DNA from: Clostridia bacterium
GTDB taxonomy: Bacteria > Bacillota > Clostridia > TANB77 > CAG-465
Assembly: GCA_017534305.1 (NCBI GenBank)
Contig: JAFWCU010000016.1
Coordinates: 48,411-112,410 of the forward strand
Length of the DNA stretch: 64,000 nt
Direction of reading: 5' to 3'
Positions within the stretch are counted from its first letter, which is position 1; each line of letters starts with the position of its first letter. A program made the translations under genes and the position numbers. Positions 51,617-59,842 of the stretch are shown one piece after another. The notes below the pieces were generated by a model. It was not told the DNA's origin. It saw nothing but the letters and a program-made list of their open reading frames with translations, and did no database searches.

Positions 51617-51645
51617 TTGTCAAACAAAAAAATAAATGCTATAAT
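51617..51645 (+). promoter_or_regulatory. Promoter of ackA
   Basis: TTGTCA, 17-nt spacer, TATAAT with TGC extended -10. Confidence 0.7.
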
Positions 51646-51678
51646 TAAGTATCCACTTTTAAAAAAGGAGTGATAATT

Positions 51679-52878
51679 ATGAAGATATTAATTTTAAACT
51701 GTGGAAGTTCATCACTTAAATTCCAAGTCATAGACATGGATGGTGAAAAAATGTTAGTTAAAGGTAACTATGAATCAATTGGAGGAAAAAGAGCAAATTT
51801 AAGATTTAAGGCAAATGGTCAAAAAGTTGAACTTGAAAAAGCAGCTAGAGACTATGAAGAAGCCGTAAAATTTGTATTAAATCTTATACAAAATCCAGAA
51901 TACAACATCATCAAATCTCTAGATGAAATTGGTGCTGTAGGACATAGAATTGTTCATGGTGGAGAGTATTACAGTGAATCTGTATTAATTACAGATGAAG
52001 TAATAGAAGGAATTAAAGAATGTATTCCACTAGCTCCTCTACATAATCCAGAGGGACTAGCCGGTATTAAAGCAACTCAAAAAGCATTACCAAACACACC
52101 AATGGTTGTTGTTTTTGACACTGCTTTCCATCAAACATTACCAGAAATTGCATATATCTATCAATTACCATATAGATATTATGAGCAATACAAACTAAGA
52201 AAGTATGGATTCCATGGTACAAGCCATAAATTTGTTGTAAGACGTGCAGCCGAAATCTTAGGAAAAGATTTAAAAGACTTAAAAATAGTAAATTGTCACT
52301 TAGGACAAGGTGCTTCACTTTGTGCTGTTAAAGACGGTAAGAGTGTAGAAACTTCAATGGGACTAACTCCTACAGGTGGTATTCCAATGGGTACTCGTAG
52401 TGGTGACATTGATCCTGCAATTATTCCATATCTAATGCGTAGAGAAGAATTAGATGCAAATGAAATTGATAGAATGCTTAACAAAAAGAGTGGTGCATGG
52501 GGTGTATCTGGTGTATCAGACGACTACAGAGATATAGAAAGAGAATATGCATATGGAGATGAAAGATCAATTTTAGCTCTTGATTCTCAAGCATATATTA
52601 TTGCAAAAACTATAGTTTCATACATGGTTCCACTTGGCGGACTAGATGTTATAACATTTAGTGGTGGCGTTGGAGAAAAAGGAATTGAAGAAAGAGAAAG
52701 AATTTGTAAATTCTTAGAATTTTTAGGTGTAAAAATAGATAAAGAAGCTAATAATATAAAAGGTGAAGAAAGAATTATTTCAGCACCAGACTCAAAAATC
52801 AAAGTTATGGTTGTTCCAACAAATGAAGAACTAATGATAGCAAGAGATACATACGAAATTGTAAAAAAATTAAAATAA
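51679..52878 (+). CDS. ackA: Acetate kinase
   Basis: 399-residue ASKHA-family kinase that interconverts acetate plus ATP and acetyl phosphate; in fermenters it yields ATP. Motifs: ILNCGSSSLKFQ at the N-terminus, VGHRIVHGGE, HNP, VFDTAFHQTLP, RKYGFHGTSHK, CHLGQGASL and FSGGVGEKG. ATG at 51679 has AAGGAGTGAT upstream. The usual partner pta is not adjacent. Its own promoter and terminator suggest independent control. Confidence 0.97.
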   Translation: MKILILNCGSSSLKFQVIDMDGEKMLVKGNYESIGGKRANLRFKANGQKVELEKAARDYEEAVKFVLNLIQNPEYNIIKSLDEIGAVGHRIVHGGEYYSESVLITDEVIEGIKECIPLAPLHNPEGLAGIKATQKALPNTPMVVVFDTAFHQTLPEIAYIYQLPYRYYEQYKLRKYGFHGTSHKFVVRRAAEILGKDLKDLKIVNCHLGQGASLCAVKDGKSVETSMGLTPTGGIPMGTRSGDIDPAIIPYLMRREELDANEIDRMLNKKSGAWGVSGVSDDYRDIEREYAYGDERSILALDSQAYIIAKTIVSYMVPLGGLDVITFSGGVGEKGIEERERICKFLEFLGVKIDKEANNIKGEERIISAPDSKIKVMVVPTNEELMIARDTYEIVKKLK

Positions 52879-52884
52879 CAGAAG

Positions 52885-52917
52885 AAAAAGGAGGGAAGTG
52901 TACCCTTCTTTTTTTAT
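52885..52917 (+). terminator. Terminator after ackA
   Basis: AAAAAGGAGGG (52885-52895) pairs with CCCTTCTTTTT (52903-52913), one G-U, then T's. Confidence 0.8.
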
Positions 52918-52936
52918 GAAAAAATAAAAAAAGTAT

Positions 52937-52964
52937 TTAACAATTTTTTTATTAAGTGTATAAT
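52937..52964 (+). promoter_or_regulatory. Promoter of the 52993-coaD-coaE unit
   Basis: TTAACA, 16-nt spacer, TATAAT, 28 nt before the first ATG. Confidence 0.52.
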
Positions 52965-52992
52965 TAAATTGTATTTATTTGGAGGAGTCATT

Positions 52993-53580
52993 ATGGAGGA
53001 CAAAAGTGTTCCAGACAATCTAGATAATCCGAAAACAGAAACAAAACGTAGCTCAAAAAGATTATCCATTTTTTCTATAGCAATTATAACAATTATTGTT
53101 ATATTAAGTATTATTGGATTATTAAAATTAGTTATAAAAAAGGATAAAAAAGATTTATCTCAAGAGGTATTTTTATTAAGTGATAAATCTACTCTTCTGT
53201 TTGTAGATGATGAAAACTATATTCTTAACTATAATTATAAAGATAAAGATATAACTATGTATGGAAAATATAGAGTATCTTACGATGAAGATATAAATGA
53301 AAACGTAAAATATTCATATAAAACATATATTGAAGAGTTTAAAAGGAAAGATTATAATTTGAGTTTCTTAGAACTACAAAATGAAGAATTATATATCAAT
53401 AATGAAAAAAGTGAAAATGGCTATATAAACATGTATTATATTTTAATGCTTTATGATGAGGATGGTAAAGCACAACTATTAGGATATAATGTAGATACAG
53501 GAATAAAAGTGAAATTTGAAAAACAAGAAAAACAGTTTAATAAATATTATAATGAAATAATGAAAGGGGTACAAATATGA
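52993..53580 (+). CDS. Membrane-anchored hypothetical protein
   Basis: 195 residues: a charged cytoplasmic tail of about 30 residues, one membrane helix (about 32-52), and an extracellular region rich in Asp, Tyr and Asn (NYILNYNYKDKDITMYGKY). Not recognised. ATG at 52993 follows GGAGGAG; the frame is open to 52969 without a second binding site. The stop overlaps the coaD start (ATGA, 53577-53580), so the gene is coupled to CoA synthesis genes, with no functional link that I can see. Confidence 0.68.
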   Translation: MEDKSVPDNLDNPKTETKRSSKRLSIFSIAIITIIVILSIIGLLKLVIKKDKKDLSQEVFLLSDKSTLLFVDDENYILNYNYKDKDITMYGKYRVSYDEDINENVKYSYKTYIEEFKRKDYNLSFLELQNEELYINNEKSENGYINMYYILMLYDEDGKAQLLGYNVDTGIKVKFEKQEKQFNKYYNEIMKGVQI

Positions 53581-54050
53581 TAGGTTTTTATGCAGGTTCT
53601 TTTGATCCATTTACAAATGGTCATTTAGCAGTAGTAAAAAAAGCAACCAACTGTTTTGATAAAGTTATAATAGGAATAGGTGTAAACTACTCTAAATCTA
53701 GAAGAATAGATGAACAAAAAATGAAAGTTGCAATTGAAGAAACAATAAAAGAAGAAAATATAGAAAATGTTGAGGTTGTACTATATAACGATTTAACTGT
53801 AGACGAGGCAAGAAAACACGGAGCAGACATGTTAATTAGAGGTTTAAGAAATGGTACAGATTATGATTATGAAGAAAATATAGCTCAAGTTAACGAAAAA
53901 ATAGCAGATATTGATACTTGTTATTTTAGAGCAGGAAAGCTTGGATATTTATCATCAAGTATTGTAATGGATATATATGGAAGCAAAAAAAATGTAGATG
54001 AATTTGTCCCAGCACCAATTGCAAGACTACTTTATTCACTAAAAAAATAG
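53577..54050 (+). CDS. coaD: Phosphopantetheine adenylyltransferase
   Basis: 157-residue nucleotidyltransferase that makes dephospho-CoA from phosphopantetheine and ATP, the fourth step of CoA synthesis. The core motif is FYAGSFDPFTNGHL (T/HXGH-type), later MLIRGLRNGTDYDYE and YLSSSIVMDI. Length is normal. Its start overlaps the upstream stop by four bases and coaE follows after 9 nt. Confidence 0.94.
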   Translation: MIGFYAGSFDPFTNGHLAVVKKATNCFDKVIIGIGVNYSKSRRIDEQKMKVAIEETIKEENIENVEVVLYNDLTVDEARKHGADMLIRGLRNGTDYDYEENIAQVNEKIADIDTCYFRAGKLGYLSSSIVMDIYGSKKNVDEFVPAPIARLLYSLKK

Positions 54051-54059
54051 GAGGAAGTC

Positions 54060-54635
54060 ATGATTATAGGCATAACAGGAAAATCAGGAACAGGAAAATC
54101 AAGTATATGCGAAGAACTTGAAAAAAGAAGAGGATTTTTAGTTATAGATGCAGATAAAATTGTAAAAGAGCTTCAAAGTAAAAAAAGCAAATATTTACAG
54201 CAAATAATAAATTTATTTGGAAAAGATATAATTAATGATAAAGGTGAATTGGATAGAAAAAAACTTGCAAATATTATATTTAATGATAAAGAAGAAAAGA
54301 AAAAAATAGATGAAGTAACATTTAAGTACATTGGTTATGAAATACTAAGAAAAATTAATGAAAACGAAGGAAGAGACATAGTTATTGATGCACCTCTTTT
54401 AATTGAAGCTGGATATAATGAATTTTGTGATTTAGTGTTTTATATTAAGGCAGATGAAAAATCTCAAATTGAAAGAATTTGTAAAAGAGATAATATAGAT
54501 GAAACTGCTGCAAAGACTAGACTATCTGCACAAAATAATGAAGAGTATTCTATGAAATATGCAGACTACATGATTGTAAATGATAGTTTAGATAAAGCTG
54601 TAGATGAAATACTAGAAAAAATAGATAACGTATAG
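54060..54635 (+). CDS. coaE: Dephospho-CoA kinase
   Basis: 191-residue P-loop kinase for the last step of CoA synthesis. Walker A is GITGKSGTGKSS (residues 3-14), then VIDADKIVKEL, and VIDAPLLIEAGYNEFCD; the ADP-binding arginines lie in RICKRDN and RLSAQNN. The usual N-terminal GLTGGIGSGKS is modified (KSGTGKS). AGGAGG precedes the ATG. The terminator hairpin covers its stop codon. Confidence 0.92.
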   Translation: MIIGITGKSGTGKSSICEELEKRRGFLVIDADKIVKELQSKKSKYLQQIINLFGKDIINDKGELDRKKLANIIFNDKEEKKKIDEVTFKYIGYEILRKINENEGRDIVIDAPLLIEAGYNEFCDLVFYIKADEKSQIERICKRDNIDETAAKTRLSAQNNEEYSMKYADYMIVNDSLDKAVDEILEKIDNV

Positions 54636-54658
54636 AGGGTCATAAGACTCTCTTTTTT
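54634..54658 (+). terminator. Terminator after coaE
   Basis: AGAGGGTC (54634-54641), loop ATAA, GACTCTCT (54646-54653), T-run. Confidence 0.85.
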
Positions 54659-54708
54659 ATTATTTTTAAAAATATGTAAATAAATATTGTATTATTTTTT
54701 TTACTATT

Positions 54709-54791
54709 ATGATATAATTTAACCAATACATCATATATTTATCACAAAAAAATGATATATTATTGGTGTAATTTGCCAAAGGTGGGATAAT
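54709..54791 (+). promoter_or_regulatory. Extended -10 promoter and hairpin leader of the two-component operon
   Basis: TGATATAAT (54710-54718) is an extended -10 with no good -35. The leader has CCAATA (54723-54728) and TATTGG (54761-54766) as the base of a hairpin, with TATCA/TGATA inside. No T-run, so probably not a terminator. Confidence 0.45.
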
Positions 54792-55466
54792 ATGAAATTA
54801 TTAGTAGTAGATGACGAAATAAAAATAAGAGCGGTAATTAAAGAATACGCAGAATTTGAAGGATATGATATTGATGAGGCAGGAGATGGTATGGAAGCCA
54901 TTGCAAAATGCAAAGCAACAGACTATGACCTAATTATCATGGATATCATGATGCCAAAACTTGATGGATATTCTGCGGTAAAAGAAATAAAGAAAGTAAA
55001 AAACATTCCAGTAATCATGCTTTCAGCTCGTGCTGAGGAATATGATAAACTATTTGGATTTGAAATAGGTGTAGATGATTATGTTGTTAAACCATTTAGT
55101 CCAAAAGAATTAATGGCAAGAGTAAACGCAGTAATTACTAGAAGCAAATCTAACGGTGTATCAAATGTACCTCAAGAAAAATATGTATATGAAGGTCTAG
55201 AAATAGATATGTTAGGAAGAAACGTATACGTAGATGGAGAGAAAAAAGACCTTACTCCAAAAGAGTATGAATTATTACAATATTTTGTTCTAAACAAAAA
55301 TATTGCATTATCTAGAGAAAAAATACTAAATGAAGTATGGGGATATGACTTCTTTGGAGAAGATAGAACAGTAGATACTCATGTAAAAATGCTAAGAAAT
55401 AATTTAGGACAATATAGAGATAAAATAGTAACAGTGAGAGGAATGGGATATAAATTTGAAGAATAG
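54792..55466 (+). CDS. OmpR-family response regulator
   Basis: 224-residue regulator: receiver domain with the acidic pair DDE (7-9), phosphorylation Asp51 (LIIMDIMMPKLDG), and Lys in VVKPFSPKE; then a winged-helix DNA-binding domain (LTPKEYELLQYFVLNKN...REKILNEVWGYDFFGEDRTVDTHVKMLRNNL). It acts with the histidine kinase that overlaps its 3' end. GGTGGG precedes the ATG. Target genes are not known. Confidence 0.93.
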   Translation: MKLLVVDDEIKIRAVIKEYAEFEGYDIDEAGDGMEAIAKCKATDYDLIIMDIMMPKLDGYSAVKEIKKVKNIPVIMLSARAEEYDKLFGFEIGVDDYVVKPFSPKELMARVNAVITRSKSNGVSNVPQEKYVYEGLEIDMLGRNVYVDGEKKDLTPKEYELLQYFVLNKNIALSREKILNEVWGYDFFGEDRTVDTHVKMLRNNLGQYRDKIVTVRGMGYKFEE

Positions 55467-56934
55467 TAAAAACTCAAAATCTTTGAGCTTTATGCTATGG
55501 CTATATTTTATAATTCTAGCTGTAATAATCTTTGTAATGCTATGGTTTATGCAAGTTGTTTTTTTACAAACATATTATAGTACAATGAAAAAAGCAGAAA
55601 CCGCACAACTTGGAACAGAAGTTGAATCTGCATTTGTTAGTGCACTAGATTATAAAGATCAAATAGATAATATGGCATATAAGAATTCTGCTTCTATATA
55701 TATTTTCAATATGGAAGGCGAACTATTTTATACTAACACTAGTTTTGGCGGGCAAATGTATAATTCACAAGCTCCACAAGGAACTCTTGCTCAAATGCCA
55801 GGAAGAAATGTATCTATAGATATTAGTGATATAGCACAAAAGTTAGAAGAAAGTCCAAATAAAAAAATAAGTTATACATTAGAAATAGATAGATTTAAAT
55901 CTCAAGTTTATGTTTATGGAAAAGAGATAACAGGAACTAATTATTGCTATGTAATATTAATGTCAATTGATCCAATTGACGCAACTTCTTCAGTAATTAC
56001 TTCTCAACTTATATACATAACAATAATATCACTTATTATTTCTACAGTTATTTCATTATTTATGTCTAGAAGAATTTCTAGACCAATAATGCAAATGAAT
56101 GAAAATGCAAAAAAACTTGGAAAAGGAGATTATGACATAACATTTGAACAATGTGGATATGAAGAACTAGATGAACTAGCAGACACATTAAATAATGCTA
56201 CACAATCTCTTGAAAAAACAGATGAAATTAGAAGAGAACTAATAGCAAATGTATCACATGATTTAAAAACTCCATTAACAATGATCAAGGCATATTCAGA
56301 AATGATTAGAGATTTATCTGGAGAAAATAAACAAAAAAGAGAAGAACATCTAAAAGTAATAATAGATGAAACAGATAGACTAACTCGTCTTGTTAATGAT
56401 ATGATGGATTTATCTAAGATAGAATCTGGAATTGTTACAATATCTAAAGAAGTATTTAACTTTTCAGAGCTTGCAAGCTCACTAATAGATAGAATTAAGC
56501 TATCTAATATGGAAACAAAACACAATATAGATTATAATATTCCAAAAGATCTATATGTATATGCAGATAAAACAAAAATAGAACAAGTACTATATAACCT
56601 TATCGTTAATGCTATAAAACATAGCGGAGAAGGTGTAAGAAACATCAAAGTCAATGTTACAACTACACAAAAGAGAGTAAAAGTTGAAGTAATAGATGAT
56701 GGTGTTGGAATATCTGAAGAAAATCTAAAACATATATGGGATAGATACTATAGAGCAAGTGAGTCATTTACAAGAAATGTTCAAGGAAGTGGTCTGGGTC
56801 TGTCTATAGTAAAAAACATTCTAATTAAACATTCATCAGACTTTGGAGTTTTATCTGAAGTTGGGAAAGGAAGCAACTTCTGGTTTGATATAGAAAGAGC
56901 TTCTAAAAAAGATTTAGATAATAAAAAAGGATAA
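55456..56934 (+). CDS. Sensor histidine kinase
   Basis: 492-residue kinase: TM1 (about 12-33), an extracellular sensing region (to about 175), TM2 (about 180-200), HAMP, HisKA with the phospho-acceptor His268 in NVSHDLKTPLTMI, and HATPase with NAIKHSGEG, DDGVGIS and GSGLGLSIVK. The start is TTG at 55456, overlapping the regulator gene by 11 bases, with only AGAGGAATGGG some distance upstream; an ATG at 55489 would cut into TM1. Translation is likely coupled. The stimulus is unknown. Confidence 0.92.
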   Translation: MKNSKNSKSLSFMLWLYFIILAVIIFVMLWFMQVVFLQTYYSTMKKAETAQLGTEVESAFVSALDYKDQIDNMAYKNSASIYIFNMEGELFYTNTSFGGQMYNSQAPQGTLAQMPGRNVSIDISDIAQKLEESPNKKISYTLEIDRFKSQVYVYGKEITGTNYCYVILMSIDPIDATSSVITSQLIYITIISLIISTVISLFMSRRISRPIMQMNENAKKLGKGDYDITFEQCGYEELDELADTLNNATQSLEKTDEIRRELIANVSHDLKTPLTMIKAYSEMIRDLSGENKQKREEHLKVIIDETDRLTRLVNDMMDLSKIESGIVTISKEVFNFSELASSLIDRIKLSNMETKHNIDYNIPKDLYVYADKTKIEQVLYNLIVNAIKHSGEGVRNIKVNVTTTQKRVKVEVIDDGVGISEENLKHIWDRYYRASESFTRNVQGSGLGLSIVKNILIKHSSDFGVLSEVGKGSNFWFDIERASKKDLDNKKG

Positions 56935-56936
56935 AG

Positions 56937-56963
56937 GAAGAACAGAAATGTTCTTCTTTTTTT
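56937..56963 (+). terminator. Terminator of the two-component operon
   Basis: GAAGAACA (56937-56944), GAAA tetraloop, TGTTCTTC (56949-56956), T-run. Confidence 0.88.
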
Positions 56964-57138
56964 CATTATAACAACATAATATTTTCACAATTAATGAGTA
57001 AAATAGTATTGAATTAAAAAATAGTATAAAAATCTATTCTCTAACATAATACTATTTTAGTTCATATACATTTAACATTATATTCATAATTTCAACACAA
57101 TTATAAAATATAATGTAGATATAAGAAAGAGGTGATAT
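56964..57138 (+). other. AT-rich intergenic region with inverted repeats
   Basis: No gene. AAAATAGTAT (57000-57009) and AAAAAATAGTAT (57016-57027) can each pair with ATACTATTTT (57049-57058). A TATAAT stands at 57109, but no matching -35 is visible. This leads into the mini-ORF at 57139. Confidence 0.5.
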
Positions 57139-57165
57139 ATGGTGACAGGAGTTTGTAGATTTTAG
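57139..57165 (+). CDS. Eight-codon mini-ORF (leader-peptide-like)
   Basis: ATG GTG ACA GGA GTT TGT AGA TTT TAG encodes MVTGVCRF, with GAGGTGAT right before the ATG, a strong site for so short a frame. Its last codons and stop lie in a 9-bp hairpin (57155-57178: GTAGATTTT / AAAATTTAC, one G-U). This resembles a leader-peptide attenuator, but a clear regulated gene is not directly next to it: the next one starts at 57390 with its own promoter. Translation is inferred only. Confidence 0.45.
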   Translation: MVTGVCRF

Positions 57166-57298
57166 CTTGAAAATTTACGATTAATTTAATAATTAGAATA
57201 TATAAAAACAATTCCTATACAAATAAATAATATAAAAAGAACGTAAAACAAATAACAAATAATATAAATAGTTTTTTCATATATAAACTTGATTTTTT

Positions 57299-57333
57299 AG
57301 AAGACAGGGGGACGGATTACCTGTCTTCTTTTG
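57299..57333 (+). repeat. REP-like hairpin, also a weak terminator
   Basis: AGAAGACAGG (57299-57308) pairs perfectly with CCTGTCTTCT (57320-57329); the loop is GGGACGGATTA. It is far more GC-rich than its surroundings. The phrase GACAGGGGGACGG followed by an inverted copy is, from memory, like repeats tied to REP-associated (Y1-type) transposases in other bacteria. TTTTG follows, so it may also stop transcription. No transposase gene is present here. Confidence 0.55.
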
Positions 57334-57342
57334 TTATTATTG

Positions 57343-57371
57343 TTGACTAAAAACGCAATTTGTGCTATTCT
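57343..57371 (+). promoter_or_regulatory. Promoter of the 57390 gene
   Basis: TTGACT, 17-nt spacer, TATTCT with TGC extended -10. Confidence 0.6.
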
Positions 57372-57389
57372 CAATTTGAGGGATAGAAT

Positions 57390-57914
57390 ATGAAAAGAAT
57401 TAAACTAGAACATGAAAAATTACCAGGACTTAGAATAATAAAAACAGTTTTTGCACTACTGATAGTATTGTTAATAAGTGTAGCTACAAACGGATTTTTA
57501 CCACCATATGATCTAGCAGTTGTTGCAGTGCTTGCTATGCAAGACGATATGGCAAAAAGTTTCAAACAAATACAAAATAGAATGGCATCAACTTTAATTG
57601 GTGGATTAATTGGTACTATTGCAATGGCAATTGGAAGTATCACAAACGTGAAATTGTTACAACTTGTGCTTGTACCAATAGGTATTTTTCTAATACTATA
57701 TTTCTGCGGAAAACTAATTAATAGAGCAGAGTTTATTATAATTGCATGTTATGTATTTTTAAGTATCACGCTTGAGCAAAATCCAGAACTTTCGTGGCTC
57801 TATCCAATAAAAGTAATGGTTACAACAGTTATAGCAAGTAATGTTGCTATACTTGTTAATCTATATGATCCGAGAAGACACAAAAGAGTTACAGTATATA
57901 AAGAGAAGAAGTAG
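57390..57914 (+). CDS. FUSC/ArAE-type membrane protein
   Basis: 174 residues with four or five membrane helices (about 16-34, 40-55, 68-85, 92-108, 112-150). The start IKLEHEKLPGLRIIKTVFALLIVLLIS and the segment MASTLIGGLIGTIAMAIG match the aromatic-acid exporter/FUSC-like family, of which this is the membrane part alone. Substrate unknown. The ATG follows GAGGGATAGA. Own promoter and terminator. Confidence 0.72.
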   Translation: MKRIKLEHEKLPGLRIIKTVFALLIVLLISVATNGFLPPYDLAVVAVLAMQDDMAKSFKQIQNRMASTLIGGLIGTIAMAIGSITNVKLLQLVLVPIGIFLILYFCGKLINRAEFIIIACYVFLSITLEQNPELSWLYPIKVMVTTVIASNVAILVNLYDPRRHKRVTVYKEKK

Positions 57915-57925
57915 AAAATATAAGT

Positions 57926-57958
57926 AAAGGGATGAATAAAACATCCCTTTGTTTTTTT
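57926..57958 (+). terminator. Terminator
   Basis: AAAGGGATG (57926-57934), A-rich loop, CATCCCTTT (57942-57950), G, T-run. Confidence 0.85.
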
Positions 57959-57979
57959 ATCCTTCAAAATATTAAAAAA

Positions 57980-57995
57980 TGCCTATATATAGGCA
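57980..57995 (+). promoter_or_regulatory. Perfect 16-bp palindrome upstream of gatCAB
   Basis: TGCCTATATATAGGCA is self-complementary over all 16 bases and ends 8 nt before the -35 box of the gatC promoter, centred about 50 nt before the expected start site. The position would suit a dimeric activator. Confidence 0.5.
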
Positions 57996-58003
57996 ATTTC
58001 ACC

Positions 58004-58032
58004 TTGACATAAACTGGTATTTAAAGTATAAT
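58004..58032 (+). promoter_or_regulatory. Promoter of gatCAB
   Basis: TTGACA, 17-nt spacer, TATAAT: perfect consensus, 30 nt before the gatC ATG. Confidence 0.88.
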
Positions 58033-58061
58033 AATCATTGTATAAAAAGGGGGCATTTTAA

Positions 58062-58349
58062 ATGAGTATATCAAAAGATGAAGTAAAACACATTGCTAAT
58101 CTATCTAAACTAAATCTAACTGATGAAGAATTAGAAAAATATACTAATGAACTATCAGATATAGTGGATATGGCAAACGAACTTTCTAATATTGATGTTG
58201 AAGGCGTAAAACCAACTGCACACATATTAGATATCCAAAACGTATTTAGGGAGGATATACAGCAGCCATCTTACGATAGAGAATTAATATTAAAGAACGC
58301 ACCAAGTAAAGACGCAGGATGCGTAAGTGTACCAAAAGTTGTAGAGTAG
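58062..58349 (+). CDS. gatC: Glutamyl/aspartyl-tRNA amidotransferase subunit C
   Basis: 95-residue small subunit that stabilises GatA in the amidotransferase. Pattern VKHIANLSKLNLTDEELEKYTNELSDIVDMANELSNIDVEGVKPT is typical and length normal. AAAGGGGGCATT precedes the ATG. First gene of the gatCAB operon. Confidence 0.96.
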   Translation: MSISKDEVKHIANLSKLNLTDEELEKYTNELSDIVDMANELSNIDVEGVKPTAHILDIQNVFREDIQQPSYDRELILKNAPSKDAGCVSVPKVVE

Positions 58350-58366
58350 AATAGGAGGATAAATTA

Positions 58367-59842
58367 ATGGATTTATATAGTTTAACACTAGCAGAAGTTG
58401 CAAAGAAAATTAAAGCAAAAGAAGTTAGTATAAAAGAAGTATTAGACGATATCTATTCAAGAATAGATACAGTTGAGCCAAAAGTTGAAGCATTCATTAC
58501 TTTAACTAAAGAGAAAGCGTATGAAAGAGCTCAAAATCTACAACAGAAATTAGATAACGGAGAAGATATAGGACCACTAGGTGGTGTTCCTATTGCTATA
58601 AAAGATAACATTTCAACAGAAGGAGTTTTAACTACTTGTGCTTCAAAAATGTTAGAAAACTATACACCAATATATAATGCAACAGTTATTAACAAACTAG
58701 AAGAAGCTGGAGCAATTGTTATTGGTAAAACAAACATGGATGAATTTGCTATGGGTTCTTCAACAGAAACATCTAAGAAAAAAGAAACTAAAAACCCATG
58801 GGATTTAGATAGAGTTCCAGGTGGTTCTTCAGGTGGTAGTGCTGCTGCAGTTTCTGCACAAATGGCATATGCATCTTTAGGATCTGATACAGGTGGATCT
58901 ATTCGTCAACCTGCTTCATATTGTTCAGTAGTAGGATTAAAACCTACATATGGACTTATTTCTAGATTTGGACTAATTGCATTTGCATCATCTCTAGACC
59001 AAATTGGACCATTTGCAAGAACAGTTGAAGATGCAGCATTAATGCTAAATGCTATTGCAGGACATGATGAAAAAGATACAACATCTGCAAACTTAGAGCA
59101 AAAAGATTATACTAAAGCATTAGTAAACGATATTAAAGGTAAAGTAGTAGGAATACCTACAGATTTCATTCGTGAGGGAATAAGCCCAGATGTTAAAGAA
59201 GCTTATGATAAAGCAATTGAAACAATTAAATCATTAGGAGCTCAAGTTAAAGAAATAAGCTTAGAATATGCTAAATATAGCTTAGCTACATACTATATTA
59301 TTGCTACAGCTGAAGCATCTTCAAACCTTGGAAGATACGATGGTATCAAATATGGATATAGAGCTAAAGATTTTAAAGATTTAGATGATTTATATAGAAA
59401 AACAAGAACTGAAGGATTTGGTTCAGAAGTTAAAAGAAGAATTATGCTAGGTACATACGTACTTTCTTCTGGATATTATGATGCATATTACAAACGTGCA
59501 CAACAAGTTAGAACATTAATTGTAAATAACTTTAGAAAAGCGTTTGAAGAATGTGACGTAATCATGATACCTACAGCACCAAAAGTTGCATTCAAATTTG
59601 GAGCACATGATGCATCACCATTAGAGATGTATCTAGAAGATATTTACACAGTTCCTGTAAACATTGCAGGTCTTCCAGGAATATCTATTCCAGGAGGATT
59701 TGGTGAAAATGATATGCCAATTGGAATTCAATTCATAGCAAACGCTTTTGATGAGATGAATCTACTACAAGTAGCATATACATTTGAACAAAATACTCCA
59801 TATCATAATGAAGTACCAACAATGAGAGGAGGAAACAACTAA
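58367..59842 (+). CDS. gatA: Glutamyl/aspartyl-tRNA amidotransferase subunit A
   Basis: 491-residue amidase subunit that releases ammonia from glutamine. The Ser-cisSer-Lys triad lies in VPIAIKDNI (Lys near 76) and [14 protein letters not shown] plus [13 protein letters not shown] (nucleophile Ser). Typical length. AGGAGG precedes the ATG; its stop overlaps the gatB start by one base. Confidence 0.97.
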   Translation: MDLYSLTLAEVAKKIKAKEVSIKEVLDDIYSRIDTVEPKVEAFITLTKEKAYERAQNLQQKLDNGEDIGPLGGVPIAIKDNISTEGVLTTCASKMLENYTPIYNATVINKLEEAGAIVIGKTNMDEFAMGSSTETSKKKETKNPWDLDRVPGGSSGGSAAAVSAQMAYASLGSDTGGSIRQPASYCSVVGLKPTYGLISRFGLIAFASSLDQIGPFARTVEDAALMLNAIAGHDEKDTTSANLEQKDYTKALVNDIKGKVVGIPTDFIREGISPDVKEAYDKAIETIKSLGAQVKEISLEYAKYSLATYYIIATAEASSNLGRYDGIKYGYRAKDFKDLDDLYRKTRTEGFGSEVKRRIMLGTYVLSSGYYDAYYKRAQQVRTLIVNNFRKAFEECDVIMIPTAPKVAFKFGAHDASPLEMYLEDIYTVPVNIAGLPGISIPGGFGENDMPIGIQFIANAFDEMNLLQVAYTFEQNTPYHNEVPTMRGGNN

